The notes below the pieces were generated by a model that ran no database searches, was not told the DNA's origin, and saw only the letters and a list, made by a program, of their open reading frames with translations. DNA of 64,000 bases, taken from Nautilus pompilius (lineage: Eukaryota > Mollusca > Cephalopoda > Nautilida > Nautilidae). Positions within the stretch are counted from its first letter, which is position 1; every line of letters starts with the position of its first letter. Shown piece by piece: positions 1-15,400 of this stretch. Location of the stretch: contig JACATO010002186.1 of NCBI GenBank assembly GCA_018389105.1, positions 1,998,501 through 2,062,500 on the forward strand, read 5' to 3'. The position numbers were made by a program, and so were the translations under genes.

Positions 1-520
1 AAACTATCTTAATGTAGTCTCAGGTACTACATTGGAGTCCTAATATAAAGATTTTTCGCCAATAAATTAAAAGTTTGTGCTATGACAATAGTCTGAGGTT
101 AGTCCATTTACACAAACAGACACAGTAAGAGATTCAGGTAAAGATGACAACCATCTGCAGTCTGGAGAATAAATGTAGTTGGAGATCATTAGTATTGAGG
201 GATGGTTGTTTATTTGAGGTAGCTCTTTAGATCTGTTCAGCTCCAGTTTAGATTAGAGAAGATTCAGATACACTAGGGATGTTCAAATGAAACCCATCCC
301 AGATAACTCTATGGAAATGCCTTTTCAGCTGCATTTCAAATGGTCAAGTCAGATATATTAGGGCAGTTTGTGCAGAAATCATAGAAGGAAATTGCCATTT
401 GAAAACATGTATTCTTAATTCTTGGGCGAGAGTCAAAATTTTCTTACAAATACATGACAATAAAAAAAAGTTTTCCATTTTGGAGGAATCTGTTTTTACT
501 AAACTGCTTTATTTTTGTTG
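1..520. other. Intron or upstream DNA, nothing recognised
   Basis: AT-rich sequence without an ORF or repeat that I recognise. It should be intronic if upstream exons of the PTCHD-like gene lie to the left. Confidence 0.4.
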
Positions 521-886
521 CATATAACTTAGCAAAGATAATGTTACCATGGCTTTGTTCTGCTACACTCAAGTACAGCATTCATATAACTTAGCGAAGA
601 TAATGTTACCATGGCTTTGTTCTGCTACACTCAAGTACAGCATTCATATAACTTAGCGAAGATAATGTTACCATGGCTTTGTTCTGCTACACTCAAGTAC
701 AGCATTCATATAACTTAGCGAAGATAATGTTACCATGGCTTTGTTCTGCTACACTCAAGTACAGCATTCATATAACTTAGCGAAGATAATGTTACCATGG
801 CTTTGTTCTGCTACACTCAAGTACAGCATTCATATAGCTTAGCGAAGATAATGTTACCATGGCTTTGTTCTGCTACACCCAAATAC
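521..886. repeat. 62-bp tandem repeat, nearly six copies
   Basis: Copies begin at 521, 583, 645, 707, 769 and 831, each starting catata(a/g)cttagc. Copies 2 to 5 appear identical base for base. The first differs by one base in its opening (agcaaag) and the last by one early base (catatag) before diverging after ctacac near 883. The period is not a multiple of three, so coding use is unlikely. Confidence 0.95.
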
Positions 887-1382
887 CTGTCTATTTTATG
901 GTCAGCAAAACATTTTGCACTTTGGTTGTATCTGTAATTATTCTTAAATGGTTTGATAAGTATGCACCTGATTTCACAGATAAACATGCTGACAGGCTGC
1001 ACATTGTATTTTTTGAAAAACTGCATACTTTCCAACTACACAAAGATCAGCAGTATGATAGCATGTTTATATAAGACTTACCTATAGCTATGACATCCAA
1101 GGAACTCAATGAACATAAACCATTAATTCTACATCTATAAGACTGAAAATCTATGGAGGATTTTGATTGGCTGCTTAGAGGGGGGGGTTTGAATTAATTT
1201 TGGCCCTTATACATTATGAATGGCCTGTGGGAGTCATGTTTATGATGTATGGCAGAGTAAGGCTGTTACAGATAGTTCTATTATTAGTAATTTTGTGTGG
1301 CACCTGTTTTTGGGTTGAGATTAAAGATGGCTGGTTTAGTTCTTTTAAAGTATACACCATGTGCCTATTTTTATTTTGGCAG
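887..1382. other. Intronic sequence, nothing recognised
   Basis: Short ORFs here look like chance. A run of nine G occurs near 1181-1189. The end serves as the acceptor tract for the exon at 1383. Confidence 0.4.
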
Positions 1383-1503
1383 CTTTAGTGATGAGGCTGG
1401 AGCTGCGATATTGGGAGACACACGGTTCTTGATCTTTGGTTATGTATTGATGATTTTATATGTGTCACTTGTCCTCGGACGCTTTAATATGCTTGAACAA
1501 AAG
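1383..1503 (+). CDS. PTCHD-like gene, first exon in window
   Basis: The acceptor is ttttggcag and the donor AAG|gtaaag. The exon enters on the third base of a codon. It encodes the end of an ectodomain followed by a membrane segment (LIFGYVLMILYVSLVLGRF), which corresponds to TM2 of the sterol-sensing-like block. Confidence 0.8.
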
Positions 1504-3385
1504 GTAAAGCAACAACTATTTGTTCCTTTCTAAGAATTCATGTTATATTATTAAATGGTGAAAATTATTCAGAATCTAAAAATCTATTTACTTGTTAAAT
1601 GAATATTAATGATGTTTGCAAATTAATTACTACATATAAAATTATCTGCTTGTAATTTTATTTTCAATAGTTTTTTCTTTTGAGTAAATTATTATTTTTT
1701 TTTTGTTGCTAAGATTAATCTTTCATGTTAAAATTTTTCATACCTATGTTGTCCTGAGTGAGAACAACTTCCTTGTGCCCTGTACACCATTAATTTGAAA
1801 AATGATTATTTTATCTGTGTTGCAGTTTATCTATTCTCTGCTAATTTTTTTCTGTTTTTTTTTTTAAATAATTTATTTCAAGGAAGTTTTTAACTTTACA
1901 GTTTTAAAATAACATTGATTTGAAAAAATGTTTATCTGTCTAATTTCAGTTTCCACTTGCTCTGGCAGGCATTGTCTGTATCGGTCTGGGGGTCGGCTTT
2001 AGCTTTGGCTTCTCATCAGCAATCAAGATGCCCTATGGTCCTCTTCACACAATTCTCCCTTTTCTGCTTCTCGGTAATGCAACACTAAACTGATAAACTG
2101 AACCCCCTGAATAAATTAAATTTTTATTTTATAAAATTTTGTCCATGATTCTGTCATTTAAAGGCATTTAATATTTATGAAAATTTTAGACTATTCATGA
2201 AATATTTAGGCATATTCATGAATATTTCATGACCTGATTTGCAAAGTCTAATTTGAGGAAAAGTCATGTAATGTTATTGGTATAAATTTCCTATATAAAA
2301 CATTGAAATTAATTCCTGAGCTCAACTTGAATGATTTAATAATATTTATCTTGCGGAGGATGGAAAATTTCACTAAGATAGGGGAGACCACTGGGGCTAC
2401 TTGTTTCAAGAATATACAGCAGCAGTAATTCCCAATCAAATGAATGGCAAGGTTATAATCAACATCATATGTTTTAACTTTTGATCTAAAGGCAGCAGCA
2501 CATGATGTCGATTATAACCTTGTATATGTTTAATTGGGAATTACTGCTGCCGTAACAACTAGTCCCATCTTCATAAAGTTGCTGTATTCTAAGCAGTAAA
2601 CATTATTTGCATACACAGGATTTCAAAACCCCTTTTTCTTTATTCTAGGTATTGGTGTGGATGACATGTTTGTCATAATGGGAGCATTTTCCAGCTTGTT
2701 GTCAAGTGAAAGAGAGCTTCCTGTTCCTGAACAAATTGGAAGGATCTTGAAGCAAGCTGGGGTTTCCATTACAATCACCTCATTGAGTGATATCGTTGCT
2801 TTTGCTGTTGGTGCCATAACGGTAAATCTTTCTCGATGTGTAGCTACTTAGTACATGGGTCTGGTACATAAATAGATAATTGTGTATAACCTTAATACTT
2901 TATTATTTTGTTCATACCAACTATAATACATTTAAGCTTTCTGCATGTATTATGTTTATTTTTTTCAGTACACAGTTTACCTGTGCACACCTTGGTCATG
3001 TGACATCCAACTCATATAACTCTTACTGTTACAAAGGTGCTAATGATGTGCACCTTATCTCAGCACCAACTACTCCCGCGCCCCAGGCCCCATAACAGAA
3101 CAGATGTGTAGTTGATATGAACTATCTAAATTAGAATGCAAATTTAAAGACTTTAAACAATGGGGATGAAAGAACAGAACTTTCACGAACCAAATAATTA
3201 GAGAATTTATATGGTAGCTTAGTTGCTGATATCCTAAGCAGCTGTGTTTTCTACTCTGAAACTAGTTTGTGATTAAATAAATATCTCCTCTTCTTTATTG
3301 TCTTAAATTAAAGAAAATCATGATATTCATTTAATTTCATATCATCAAAGCATTGCAGTCCTGGCACCTTCTCCCTCATCTTTGT

Positions 3386-3429
<44 letters not shown>

Positions 3430-6400
3430 TCTTTGTACATTTCCACTTCCCTGTCCTGTCAAGCTTTAGATTTTCAGTTAGACTGCAGGTGATGTAAAAA
3501 ATCTGAAAAAACTGTCTGGATAAATAAGCATAGATAACAATTCTTGATGGTTGAAAACATCTTTTCAGATTTTGCCAGCCCTGCAGTCATTCTGTGTGTT
3601 TGCTTCCTTTGGAATTTTGGGAATCTTCATTTTGGAAATCACTTTCTTTGGTGGTTTTGTCACATTGGATTACAAAAGATCCCTGGCTCAGCGGAATGCC
3701 TGCTGCTGCTGCTACAAGCATGAGAATTACATTCCCAACAAATGCAGCCAGTATGAGATCCTGCAGCTTTTCTTCAATAATGTTTATATCCCTTTTCTTC
3801 AGAAGCTGCCAGTTAAGGTAAAATAATGCCATTGTGTATTTATTATTGAAAACATAAAGATTTTTATAGATTGTGAGTGAAATGTTAAAATATTGTCTTT
3901 GATCAATGGCAGAATTTCTAGTTACTAAAATCTGTGAAGAAATGAGAGAATCGGGAGAATGATAGAGAATTCTTAGCATTTCGTATAGAACCTTATGAGG
4001 AAGCAGTCTCCTACCTGAAGCACTGTTATGAGAGATTATTTTGTTTTATTTTTCAATTAAATAAAAAAGTGTTCATGTTTTGTGTGTCAGCCATGTTTCT
4101 GTGTTGCTAGTAATCCAAACAGATAGAAAGGTCAAGATGGATAGAAGAGGAGGAGATTGTCATGCTGACAAGCCAACTAACAATTGTAGCAGGGTACTAT
4201 TTACATAATTAAACTTTTTAGTAATTTTAAAGAAACTAGGGTGGTCGAAACTTACTACATACCCAGAGTAATTATGTCTATGCAGGAGTTGCATGCTTAT
4301 CTCCCTTTTCAATCATCTCAAATTGTGAAAAACAAAAGTATCATGAAAGTAGAGGCGATGTGGGGAATGAAGAATGCATATTTGTTAGTCATCAGGCTAT
4401 TAGTATGTTCTGATGGATGAATTAGGTTTTATTTAAGCAGTTTTTTAAAAAAAATAATTAAACTATCACTATTTACACTGCTGCTAGTAATTTATTTCAT
4501 TTACTTACAATTCTATTCCTTATTATTTTTTCTTCTAATTTCAAGTTGTGGTGGCAATTTAGCCAGTTTATGGTCTTTCTAACTGTAGATAACACTCTGA
4601 AACTCCTTTCTCATGTCTAGAATCCATATTGAGTAAATTTAATAATTTTACTTGTTTGGCATATTTTAAATGCTTTAAACCAGGAAGTACTCTTTCTAAT
4701 ATATCAGTATCTTTTCTTAAATATGGGTTTCATGCCTACATAGCATTCCAAAGACTTTTATAAAGTGCTAATGTCTTTTTATTTTAATGTCTAATAATTC
4801 AGTTAATTATTCCTGACATCCTTTAAGCTTTAATAGCAGCAGAGAGGCATTAATCTTCATTAAAAATTTTTGTTATCAGATCCTCTTGTACTTTATTATA
4901 TACCATAGGATAATGATTATAATTTTCCATTTTTTGAAGGCTGAGATCAATTATCAGCTTGACTGAGCAACCAAACCATTTGGAGTCATCTATAACTTAT
5001 TTAAACTTTTTCTGGCATTAAACTTGCATAAATGTTGAGTATAATCTGTAAATTTCTTGTTATTAATGCAAATAAAGAATGAGAGAACCCAAAACTAAAC
5101 CATGTGGCATGCCACTAGAGACTTATTTAAATGATAACAGCTTTAAGTAAAAGCTGATTGCTTATTTGTTGTTCTTTCAGATAATTGTTGTGCTGATGAC
5201 ACTGGGTCTGGCAGGGTTGAATATTTATGAAGTGATCCATCTGAAACAAGATTTTGATGAAATTTTGTTTTTTCCTTCGGACTCTAACATCTTCAAGCAT
5301 AAGCTAGCATCTCGAAAATATTTTCCACAAATTGATATTACCAGCAGAATTTATTGTAGTGAGTTGTTAGGTTCAAAATGTTTTCTTTTTGATCAGAGTT
5401 CTTGATTGTGTTGGATTTTCTTTTCTGTTTCATTTTTATCTAAAATGTTACCTTTTTTCACACAATTAGACAAAAGTTTTTATTTAATGACTTTTATGAT
5501 TTCAGTTTTAAAATGACATTGAAAAGATGCTCACATTTCACTAACATGTCAAAATAATATATTCAGAATGGTTTATTCTTTACGAAAATTAGCCAGTTCT
5601 GTTATCTTTTCTTGAATAAACAATAACAACAACAGCAATACTAAAGCTAACCCGCTTCTACACTAGTGTTGCTGCTTTTATTTTGCTCTCTGATGATTTC
5701 AAGGTGTATTATGCCAACTATTACTATATTACTGCCATCTTTTCTGTCAGCTTTGTGTAAGCAATTAAGTAAATGGGATTACCAGTGACAAGCCTACTTA
5801 TCTTTCTGTATAAGCTCAGATCAGACAGAGAGTAGCTTTTCATTCGTTTAGGCCATCAGTCAGAGATAACAACAGACTATGGTCAACTTACTCTGATTGG
5901 GGAAATTAATGGTGTAAAATGGTTTTGTGAACAAAATAGTGAGAATTAACATGACATGACAAACAAATACTTCAATAAATAAAATGAGAAAACAACAGTA
6001 TTAATGTATTAGACAAGTGGTTTCCCAACTGGGGCTCATGACACCTGATGGGGTCACTAACCCAGCCAAGTTAAATTTTTTTACTGCTTTGATATATAAT
6101 CTGCACCATTATTTCATACTGATAACTTTAGATGAAGGAATTACATTTCTTCTTTCGCTGGAAGTTGTTAAGGTCACAAGAATTTGTTGCTGTGTTAATG
6201 GAGTTGTGCTACAAAAAAGATTAGGAACCACTGTATTAGATGTAAATTTAAAATGATATATAGAAAGTTTTGCTGAAATACTCACTTCAGAGAAATCTAG
6301 AAAAGGATAAATTTTAGGAAGTTTTGTGTGCACATTGAACAAAGACTGTAGTTGAGCACAATGTAGTTACTGTACACTGCAGTGAAAGAATACACGGGCA

Positions 6401-9400
6401 TGTCTTTATTGGTAAATGATGTAATGAAGTTGGAAATCAAAAAGAAGAATCAACTACGAATATGGTAATGGAAATAATTGGGGAATCTCAGCACAAATAG
6501 CGAGTAATTGCAACTGAAAGGCATATATAATAATGCATACTCAATGCATTAATACAGAAAATATACAAAAACAAAATGAATACATTGTACAGTGCATTAG
6601 TATCTGGTACTTTTGCATTATATAGAGCATGTTTTGTATTTATACTCCCTTACAAGTCATCAATGTCTGACTGTGGAATCATGTTCCAAATATCACTGTA
6701 GCATTTTTCACAATTCATCCAATGTGGTTGCTATATGACCCCATATAGCCTCAGTGATGTTCATATCAAGACTTATGCAGGCCAAGGCATCTTTGTGAGC
6801 GTTCCATCAGCCTCTTTATGTACCAGACAGTTTTTCAGCAAACTGGCTGTATGTTTGGGGGTCAGTATCATGTTAGAAGATGAATCCCTGCTCAATGAGA
6901 TGTCTTCCTGAGAGAATGACATCATGGATGAAAACCTGGCAGTCAGTTGGTTTTTGATTTTATGCAAATCTATGACACTCTCGCCTGACGTATAGCCCCA
7001 CATTTGTATTGATTTGCCCCCATGCTTCAATGTAGCTGTTGTACACTGTTATACTGCTCCTCAGTCTACCTTAAACAAACTGCCATTGCTTATTGACAAA
7101 CAATTCAAACTTGGACTTCCAGGTTTGGTCACCTCGCTGTTTCTTTTTCTTTTGCCCATCTCAGTCTTGTCATTTAGTTACCTTTTTCAACAAAGGTTTA
7201 TTGGCAGCTGCACATCCACTGAGACTACTTTGCACTAATGTGTATTTTACTGTTCTTGAAGAAATATTAACACTGGTACTTGTAGTTAAGTCATTTGTTA
7301 TTTCCTTGTTGTCTATTATGTAGAGAAAATACCTTTAGGTTTATAACATCTCTTTTGGAGAATTTGGTATTTCTTCCTTGACTGCATCTATTGTCAACAG
7401 TACCAGTTTTGCATATTCTCAGAGTTCTTGCTTACAAATTCTTTTTAAACATGAAATTTGGCTGCAATCTGCTGCATGGACTAGTCTTCATTGGCTAAGA
7501 CTTTGATTTTTATGTGCTTGACATGTGATATTTTCTTCCTAGGATCCATAATATTCATCACAGATTCACCACACTACAGTGCTATCACTGCCTATACTTT
7601 TATAGTCCTTCTGCAGTGTAGCACTTTCTTATTGTTTGCAAGACAATCAATCACAGTGTACTATATCAACACATGATGTACTATGGAGCATTTTATTTTA
7701 ACATGAGATTTAATTTTATCACATGTAATTTGCATTTTATATCCAGTTCAATAACTGTATGTATCGCAAATAATAATGGCAGAAGTAACACACATGCTAT
7801 TAGTTTTCAAATATGGCGTTGTTTTGGCAAGATAACTGAACTTTTCTAAAACATGAGCTAAATATTAGTTATGGAGGCTGTTACTTTATTATGCTAGATT
7901 TATAAACCAAATGAGTTAAGGTTTCTGGGATTTTAAGTTTTTAAATTGTTTTGTTGATTTAAAATGATAATGATGTGGCTAGTTTCCTTGGAAAATGAAA
8001 GAAAGGAAAAATTTTAGTTAACAAGTATCTTGCATGGACACAAATACTGACTGGCAGCTCAATACAGAGATTAGTTGAGACACAGAAGACAGAAATTGTA
8101 GATTTTATTAAAAATAATTTGTGCAATCTGAAGTCAAAGTTAAAATTTCTAAAGAAACTCAGTAGGACACCATTAACACTTTCTTTATTTGTTTATGTTC
8201 TTGCAAAAACCAATCTTCTTTCATGTTTATATAAATAATTGTGTTTGCCAAGTAAATAACCAGCTGGCAGCCTTTTAAAATTTTCTAAAGTGTATATTGG
8301 TATTAAAAACAGGAAATACATAGTTACTTCCCTTTACAGAATAAGGCCATTAATGTTTACTTTATTATTGGGAATTTAAAAGAATATTAATGAATCAAGG
8401 TAATTGAGCAGATATGCAATGATGTTATGCAAGCTAATTTTTTCATAATTTTTCTTTGTTTTCTAGAAGATTTTGACTATTTCAATAAGAAAAAGGAACT
8501 GAGTGAACTGCATGAAAAAATAGAACTGAATAAATATGTGTACAATGGATCAACACAAAATTGGCATAAATCTTTCCTTGAGTGGCTCAAACAGTCTACC
8601 AACCATTCCAAATGGCTTTCTACTGGTAACACTTTCAGCTTTTGTTCTACCTTTACATACAGGCCTTTGTTTATCAAAAACTGATCAGGAGAGCCAGCAG
8701 TAGACTGCTAAGATTGGTAACCTTTTAAAACCTCAGTCAGGACCCTGGCTCAGTTCGGCGCATCTCTCTTGCACAGTTTATTCTTCCTCTTTTTCTCCAG
8801 CTGGCTATATGGGTTTTCTCTCGCATCTAAACAACCAACCGGCCCGGTCAGTTCTCCACCTGGTTTAGGAGACTCTGGAGAATGCACAGGTTTGAAGAAA
8901 AGAGGAAAATTGTGGGGTTAAAAATAACAAGTCTTTGTTCATTTTACAGAGATATTTCATATGCATGGGTGGTATTTGTGCTGCTAGATGAAGGTTAAAA
9001 TAATAACAATTTGTCGACACCTGGCTGTTTTTGAAGACTGATGACCATTTGTGAATGCGGCATTCATGAACCCCTGCATCCCTTAAGACTCTGCTGTATT
9101 GAATTTAAAAAATATTAAAATTAAACCATTTTATGAAAATAAATGTCTTTATGTTATCGCCTGGAAACGTTCCACAATACTGTGATTGAGTTACTGTCAT
9201 ATAGCTATGGTCCTGCCTCCTGGTGACTGTTTTACATTCCTCAGAGAACGGCCTCCTTTCATGATTGCAAGGAAATGTCAGAGTAGCATGGAGCCATCTA
9301 TATCAGATTAGCAGGTTTGTAAAGACTTTAATGGAGAACAATGAAGATAAACATTATTAATTGTTACTCATTTTCTTTGTTTAATTTTGTTTGAAAATTT

Positions 9401-12400
9401 ATATTGTTTTCCCCACCTCTATTTCTTTTCTTTAGATAATTACCCAAAAAACAAAACCATATTTTATATCTTGGTGAAAGAGTTTCTCAACCAACCAACT
9501 GGTTACGAATTTGGAAGGACAGTAAAACTCACAAGTTCATTTCCACCTGAAATAAAGGTTTGTTTTTTAAAAAAATATATGTATATATATATATAAATTT
9601 ATTTTTGATAATTAGAGATTTGAGCAAAACAAGAGAAAAAAAAGCAGTAATCAAGATTTAACATTGTTACATATTCTTCCATCTTTTGGTGAGATCACCT
9701 TGTCCTTAAAGCCTCTGATTTCAAGCTTTGAATGCATAGTGAAGCTATAACCTTATCAATTAGAAGTGCACATCCTCTACAGGTATGCTTATTTTGTAAT
9801 CAGTTATATAATGTGACACTAAGTATATTTTTATTAGATTATTGTAGGGGAAAAATTAGTATTGTTTTTGGAGCTATTTGGCCACCTACTGGTTCTAGAA
9901 CATTTCTATTTTTAAGATTTTAAAATGTATTTTACAAATGAAATAATTTTTCACATCACTAGAAAAAAAAGAGAAAGATTTTTAGTTTGTATTCTCCTTC
10001 ACAATGACTATTGTAAGACTGGTTGACCATTATCTGACTGATGATTTCTACAGTGGATATCACAAAATCTTCTTTTTTTGATCTTTTTATTAGTTTGAAG
10101 GTGAAAGTTTACAATGAAATGTTATTGTTTACAGTCATCATACATGACTATCCAGTTTGTGCGCCTGAAGGATTCCATGGTGAAAGTGAAAGCAATGAAA
10201 AGTGTGCGAGAAACAGTTCACAATGTCTTCAGCAAAAAAGAGTGTTTTGTCTATGCTAGGCAATTTATTGGATGGGAGACAAATGCTGTAAGTACAGTAA
10301 TATACACAAATTTGTGTACTGGTGAAACGTTTACTTGATAGCCCTTTTGATTTTGAAACAGTAACTGACAACAAGTATAAATCTTCAATTTTGCTGTCAA
10401 AATGTGATCATGATGTGAGCAGAACTAATTACATTGATGACATATCTTCACTACTGCTCTACTACGCATACAGACAATTTATTTGATCTTTTCTCAGTGT
10501 CAGCTACTTATGGGCTTCTTGCTCTACAACAACTAGAAAAAATGTAAAATATAGCAAAAAATAAAGTCTGTATTACTGATAAATTATGAATATCATGTAG
10601 AGCAGTAAGACAATTACAATACAATTTGGGAGCCTAGGTGATTATGATTTGTTTGTTGTTGTTTACAGGCTATTCAAGATGAATTATACAGGAACATTCT
10701 GGTGGCTTTTTCCTGTGTATTTGTTGTCACATTATTGCTGATTGCTAACCTGTGGACATGTATTTTAGTGGGCATCTGCATTATGCTTTGTCTGGTAAGT
10801 AAGATCAGGATTATATCTTAGGTAGATATTCAGAGCTCCCCAGAGTTTTGCAGATATGACCCAGTGGTCTAGTATGTTTTATTATCTTATGATTACTAAA
10901 GTAGGAATACAGTAAAGAAACAGATGATTTTGGATTACAAACTGATCTATGACTGAGATTGTTTGGCTGCGATTCACTTAGATTGTGGAAAGATGCTGGG
11001 TAATTAAGTCAAGATTTATTTTCTTTATGGTATCAATAAATCATTTAAAAAGAACATGAAAAGTTACAAAAAATTGTAAGTAGATGTTGAGCAGTTTTTT
11101 AGAAGTTTGTTTTTGTTAAAGTTACACAACATAGCGAGTTTTACTTAAGTAGTACAACTTCTGACAATGCCTGGCAGACTTAATTTCTGTATGATGTATC
11201 AAGTGCAAAGACAAGAGAATAGTTTTAAAATCCCTAATTTCTGGAATTTAAAACAAACTTCTTTGCATTGGTACTCATGGAAACATTTCCACATTGCAAT
11301 TCTATGAAAGCTGCCACACCCAATTAAGAAACTGTTTTTAATTATAATATTATCATAGGTTTGTTATCTAAGATCTTGCATCATCATCATCTAATTTTTC
11401 CTGCCCCTGATCAACATTTAGCAAAATTCTATCAAAGTTAAGTGGTATGTCAGCTTCTGTGTAAATATACTGGGAGGAATGTTTTTTTAAATTATCAGTG
11501 GATAAATACCCTTTCAGATTCCATGTGATCCCTGCTTTAAATAAGGGAAATATCTGCAGAGATGGCAGACATTGTAGATAATTAGTTGAGCTAATGATAT
11601 ATGTTAGTCACTGAGGATTTTGTAACCTGACAAATACTATTACACAGTATTCTGCATGCTATTAATTAGATGTTCAAAATTTGTACTCAGGTAGGAGTTG
11701 GCGGTGGTATGAGATTGTGGGGCCTGACAATTGATACCATATCATTCATTAACCTTGTCATTGCTGTTGGATTGACTGTTGACTACTGTGTCCATATAGG
11801 CCATACTTTCATGACTATAGAAGGGACAAGAAATGGTAAGCAGATCTCAAAATAACTTGTGTATCTGAAACTTACCCTAAAATATCTTGATACCGGGTTT
11901 AATTGAAAAATGCTTAATCAATTTGTTTTCTTTTTATTCTGACAGAACGTTCAAAAAAGACTCTATCAAAAATGGGTCCTGCAGTTTTTAATGGTGGCTT
12001 CAGCACATTCCTGGCTTTCTTTCCGCTGGTTCTAAGCATCAGCTATGTGTTTACCACGTTTTTTAAGGTAAACATTGTTTTCCATTGCCTTTTTCAAGAC
12101 TTCCAAACACTTTAAGGGATGTATTACGAATCTAGAGCAAATCAAATATTCGATCCTGTTAAATGAGGGGTTTTTTTTAAGCAAACAATAATAAAGCTGA
12201 ACAGACAGTGAGTGATGACAGTCTGGAGCAAGAGTTGATGGTTTTATTGGCTTGTCATGAAAATATAAATGTGTGCACTCCCAGACAAACTGAACATGAA
12301 CAGTGGCAAGTAAAATGATGCCCCATTAAAATTAAAAAATCGAATGCCTGAAGTGGACTGATAGTTTTAATGACTAGATGAAACAAGCAGATCTTTTTTA

Positions 12401-15400
12401 AGTACTGAAAAGTATTATATTGTAACAGATTTCCTGAGGTATATCAATGCATAACTTTAAAAGAAAACAGCTATCTGAAGTTTTCTTAGAAAAAGGGTAT
12501 TTCTAGAAAGTTCAGTATCTGAATGCATCCTTGCATTCTGAAATATTCCTCTCCTTTTCTGGTACAGTGCCTGGGTGAATTTCTCCCATTATTCTGCAGC
12601 CCAGACAATCCCACAATGATCTTCACACTTATATAACCTGTTACAATCTACTCTTTTTTGGGGGTGGGATGGAGTCTTTAAACTTGTCTTCATTTTAGTT
12701 ATCTCCTGTGGCTATGAAAGATCCTTCAACTTCTTTCTCAAACTTGAGAGGTCATTATATAACAGTCCCAATAAGAGGGAAATTTTAGGGGATAGAGGCT
12801 CTCATTATACTATAGAACAGCCTGACAGTGTTCAGCATGTGTCAGAATCACTTACTTTCTGAATTGTCTGACAAAGTTCATTTTTGGGGAATGAACAGAT
12901 CTTCATACAAAAGTCTGAGGGTTGGAAACAGCCCAGGTTTTGTTTCTGAAGGAAACTTTTTCTAGATTGGCAAATGTTTACCACAGCCTGTAAATCGATG
13001 TAAAAAAACTAATTCAAAGCCTTTCTGATACACAGGCAGGGGAGCTCAACAGTAGCAGTGGGACTACACAATTACAAGTTGTACCATAACCATTAGTAAC
13101 ATGAGCCGGACAGTTTTTGAAACCAAGGCTGTTTTTTTTATTTTAAAATATGTTTTTATGCTTGTATCTGGCAGAATTTTCCCAGTTATTTACAGCACTG
13201 TTTTGAATAGAACTTCAGAGTTAATCAATTTTTAATTCAGTTTCTGGTTGAATGGCCTGAATTGTCACTTACTAACCCTATCTCTGGCTCCACACTGAAA
13301 AAAAAAAAAAATATATATTTGTTTTTATTCCACAAGTGCTAGGAGGCAGTAAACAGATGAGACTGTGTGAAGCATATGACATCATTGATTTATACTTGAA
13401 TAGCTTTATTCTTGTTGAACCCCTTTCCTGACTTGAGATTGAGGACTTCTCACAGAGGGAGCTAGAAGGTGACCATGGTGCTTTGGTGACCAGGCAAGTT
13501 AGTTCTTGAGTGTTAGTTAAGATGCGAGCCAGCCTGCGACCATAAACTCTACAAGAACTCTTCAGTTTTAGATGTTAGGAAACTCTCTCAGCTGGCTAGC
13601 AGATGGAGATATAACGAGGGAAAAAAAAAAAGAAAAACAAGCTAGGGCAGTGTGCCACCAAACCAAGGCAGTCCAATAGTCTAACCACTAGCTAATTACT
13701 CCACATACTTTCCACACAGAGCTCACTCACATTGCAGATTTTCTTTCTGGTGGTGGTCTATGGTCTGTACCATGGACTGGTTTTCCTCCCAGTGGTGTTG
13801 AGTTTTGTTGGTCCTCTACCATATTTGTCAATAAAGGACTCAGATGATACATCAGAGCAGACAGTTGCCACTGAAGAGAAAAACAGAGGTAAACAAAGAA
13901 TTTCTATCTTTTTTCCTTTAACTTATTTCTGGCATAATTGATTTTCATACATTCCAGATAAATAAGACACATCTTAGAATAGTGAAAAGTGCCCCTGCTT
14001 GCAATTATACTATTTGAATTTCTATTTGCATTTTGTTAACCTAACTTATCAGTTGGGGGGAATCTTTGTAACCTGTCAAATATATACCAGACCGAGGACA
14101 GACAACCTCTCTTTCTTATTAGTAATTTAATTAACTAATACTGTCAATCAGATTTGCTAGAGTGAAAATCCACATATTAATTAATTGTCAACTAAATATC
14201 TTTTTATTTATGTTTGTTTATTTTATGTGTAAAAGAAGAAAAACATTAGATAGATGATGGTGTTCCAGATACTTGCGCTTTGTAGATAAATTCTGAAGCT
14301 TTTCGACTGCTGATGGCAGGTCCAGCTAGAGCTAACTGAAAGTTCCAAAAAGCATCTGACACACCGCCATTTACCCACCATGTCAGTAGCAGTTTTCAAG
14401 AAACCATGAACAGAGCTTATACAGGAAAACTATTGGTATTGATAAAAAAATTTTAAAGCAAAAATTAGCAACCATACATTTATTATTTGCTGCTTTCCAA
14501 TGTCACAATAACAGTAAGAAAACCAGTAATACATTCATTGCCAGTCACAGAAGAGATTTTAGATTGCAAATTATTTGTTACCTGTTGTATAAGTGTGCGT
14601 GTGTGTGTGGATAGACAGACAGATAACTTAGAATTTGAGTTTTTTACCATTCACATGAACAATTTTTCTTTCCACTTTCTTCAGGTGATACAATAAATTT
14701 GGAACAATAAAATGCAGGTAGTAGATTTTTAAACTGGAGTTTTCTTTTTATAAAAAGACTTGGTTGGCTTCTTCTCCAGTGTACATGGCACAGCCAGCAA
14801 GAAAGGCTGCAGATTGTACCTATTAACTTAGCATCCCAATACAAATAAAGGGGGAGGGGGCAGCTGGTTGTAAAGATAGCGGTTTAGAAAAGTGTGAATA
14901 TAAGTTTATCTGGTACTTAAATTAATAAATTTAAAGGATTATTCAAATATAATTTTAATATTGATATTAAACACAAAAATTGTTTGTGTTTTCTCAAAAT
15001 AGTCACATGTTATGTATTTAAAATGCTTTTTTGTTCTGTTCAGTTTTACAGTACATTCATATTTTATTGTCTTTCTTTCTAAAATAAATAAATACAGAAT
15101 TAAATAATGCAGTGCTAGATCATTCACCTTCATATTGTATTTAGAAAATTCAAATACATGTAGCTCCATCAGCCATAAGGGAAGGCAGCCATTGAAAATA
15201 AATCTTTTAATTTTCTCTCAAGTGAGAGTACAAAAATACAATTTTTTAGTTTAAAATTTTTAGATTGTCACATCCTCCTAAGATCACTTTTTTCTTGTGA
15301 TTTTGAAAGCTTAACAGGTATAATGTGTACACCTTTCACATTGCTGAGTGCAAAGATACTACTAAAAATTTGCTAAGGATCAAATGATATCAACAAACCA

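Noticed and set aside
521..886. Regular repeats considered as a CRISPR array
   Set aside because: Direct tandem units without unique spacers, in an animal genome.
3587..3979. Open frame of 130 codons on the minus strand
   Set aside because: It is antisense to the PTCHD-like exon at 3569-3817, which has clear family motifs and splice sites.
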